In this document: positions 6,971 to 7,722 of the stretch, in pieces
Layout: every line of letters begins with the position of its first letter
Position numbering within the stretch: position 1 is the first letter of the stretch
Source of the DNA: Kouleothrix aurantiaca
Lineage (GTDB): Bacteria > Chloroflexota > Chloroflexia > Chloroflexales > Roseiflexaceae
Assembly: GCA_001399705.1 (NCBI GenBank)
Contig: LJCR01000089.1
Coordinates: 1-7,722, forward strand
Reading direction: 5' to 3'
DNA: 7,722 bases
Made by a program: the position numbers and the translations under genes
Notes under the pieces: model-generated
Databases searched by the model: none
Seen by the model: only the letters and a program-made list of their open reading frames with translations
Told to the model about the DNA's origin: nothing

Positions 6971-6994
6971 GCGCAGCTTCGCAGTTCGCTGCGC
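6971..6994 (+). repeat. Small inverted repeat in the leader of the last gene
   Basis: GCGCAGC (6971-6977) and GCTGCGC (6988-6994) form a 7-bp GC-rich stem with a 10-base loop, ending 26 bases before the ATG at 7021. It may be leader structure or chance in GC-rich DNA. No clear promoter or strong ribosome binding site was found between it and the start. Confidence 0.3.
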
Positions 6995-7020
6995 ATTTAT
7001 GAAGAAAGCGATTGCCTTCC

Positions 7021-7722
7021 ATGCTTGATACAACACTGGCAACCGAGTTTCTGCCCGGCACCAACGTGAAAGGCGAGGTTGCGGGCGCGAACTGGCTGTT
7101 TCTATTACCACATATTAATGTTGCGCGCGCTGTGTGCTTTGGCGCACCGGCCCGCGCTGCCCTGGCGGCACTTGCACGCGCCGCAGGCGAGGTGCTTGTG
7201 TGCGCCGACGGTGCCGCGCTCGATCAGGTGAACAGCGTAGCCCTGAGCCTTGGGCTGCTCAATGTGCGCCTGATGACCGACACGCTCAGCCTGCCGCAGG
7301 GTGGCGCTAACCTGGTGTTTATTGCCGACGCCGAGCAGCTTGCGCGTTTTAGCGCCGACGCTGCGCTGGTGAAAGAGCTTCAGCGCTTGATTGCACCTGA
7401 CGGTGTTGTCTATGTTGAGCAGCCCGGATTGATTGCCGGCAAGCGTGATCAAGCGGCCATCCGCAAGCTGGCCGCCGCCATTGGTGCGCCGCAGCGTTTC
7501 TGGCTAACGCCGCTGGGTGGCGAGATGCACACCGCTATTCCTGAAAGCGACCGCGCGACGACGGCATATTTTCTCCGCTATGGCCTGACCAGCCGCTCGG
7601 TGAACCTTTCGAACTTGAAGCGCGCTGTGCGGGCGCGTAGTGGCAGCAATGGCGCGCCAAAAACGCCCGGCCAGCCGCGGCCCAGTGGTGCGCCCCGCGC
7701 CCGCCGTGGCCTGAAAACCAAA
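7021..7722 (+). CDS. Methyltransferase-like protein, 3' end outside the window
   Basis: An uninterrupted frame of 234 codons runs from this ATG to the window edge without a stop, so the gene is partial. Its codon use matches the neighbours, and the opposite-strand frames look like shadows. The first 160 residues resemble a class I SAM-dependent methyltransferase (Rossmann) fold. VCFGAPARAALAALA (38-52) followed by EVLVCADG (57-64) is a degenerate nucleotide-binding motif. NLVFIADAEQLARF (97-110) and RLIAPDGVVYVEQPG (122-136) match the later strand and the 'PDG' turn. The usual GxGxG is not intact, so activity is uncertain. Residues 156-190 (including FWLTPLGGEMHTAIPESD) form a further block I cannot name. 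Residues 203-234 are basic, Gly/Pro/Arg-rich and probably disordered, either a C-terminal tail or a linker to another domain. The start is moderately sure: an in-frame stop lies at 7000-7002, only a TTG at 7012 competes, and GAAGAAAG (7001-7008) is a weak ribosome binding site. A sugar-modifying role is guessed from context. Confidence 0.7.
   Translation, partial: MLDTTLATEFLPGTNVKGEVAGANWLFLLPHINVARAVCFGAPARAALAALARAAGEVLVCADGAALDQVNSVALSLGLLNVRLMTDTLSLPQGGANLVFIADAEQLARFSADAALVKELQRLIAPDGVVYVEQPGLIAGKRDQAAIRKLAAAIGAPQRFWLTPLGGEMHTAIPESDRATTAYFLRYGLTSRSVNLSNLKRAVRARSGSNGAPKTPGQPRPSGAPRARRGLKTK

Noticed and set aside
6343..6996. Reverse-strand open frame of 217 codons overlapping the flippase end
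   Set aside because: Low-quality composition with no motif, almost entirely antisense to the flippase.
6999..7028. Nine-codon frame MKKAIAFHA overlapping the start at 7021, possible leader peptide
   Set aside because: It has no ribosome binding site and its length is expected by chance.
7105..7452. Reverse-strand open frame of 115 codons
   Set aside because: Antisense to the partial methyltransferase-like frame, which has domain-like motifs and better codon use.

Overview
The window looks like bacterial chromosome, moderately GC-rich, with every recognisable gene on the + strand. It carries part of an extracellular or surface polysaccharide locus of the Wzx/Wzy type. Codon use rich in CGC, GCG and GGC, clear Shine-Dalgarno sites and the overall protein style would suit a filamentous member of the Chloroflexota (Roseiflexus/Kouleothrix-like). 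That placement is an impression only; no rRNA or marker gene is present.

Layout. Bases 1-168 contain no gene I can support and include a strongly purine-rich tract. A six-helix membrane protein of unknown function follows (169-924). It is closed by a very long RNA-type hairpin (937-1000) and an AT-rich stretch with a plausible promoter (about 1019-1105). Next comes a tight gene run: a GT4 glycosyltransferase (1106-2392), a membrane-anchored GT2 glycosyltransferase (2389-3627, 4-base overlap), an O-antigen ligase/polymerase-like protein (3654-5186, 26-base gap) and a polysaccharide flippase (5266-6870, 79-base gap holding a 13-bp hairpin). After a 150-base spacer with two further inverted repeats, a methyltransferase-like reading frame starts at 7021 and runs off the window end.

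Working together (inference). The two glycosyltransferases would add sugars to a lipid-linked carrier at the inner face of the membrane. The flippase would move the product across. The ligase/polymerase would polymerise it or transfer it to an acceptor. The partial methyltransferase-like protein could modify sugars or act elsewhere. A priming transferase, chain-length regulator and export pore are not in this window.

I see no CRISPR array, tRNA, rRNA or insertion sequence. No clearly new multi-gene system is visible. The best candidates for new biology are the uncharacterised membrane protein, the 64-base hairpin after it, and the hairpin that could compete with the flippase ribosome binding site.
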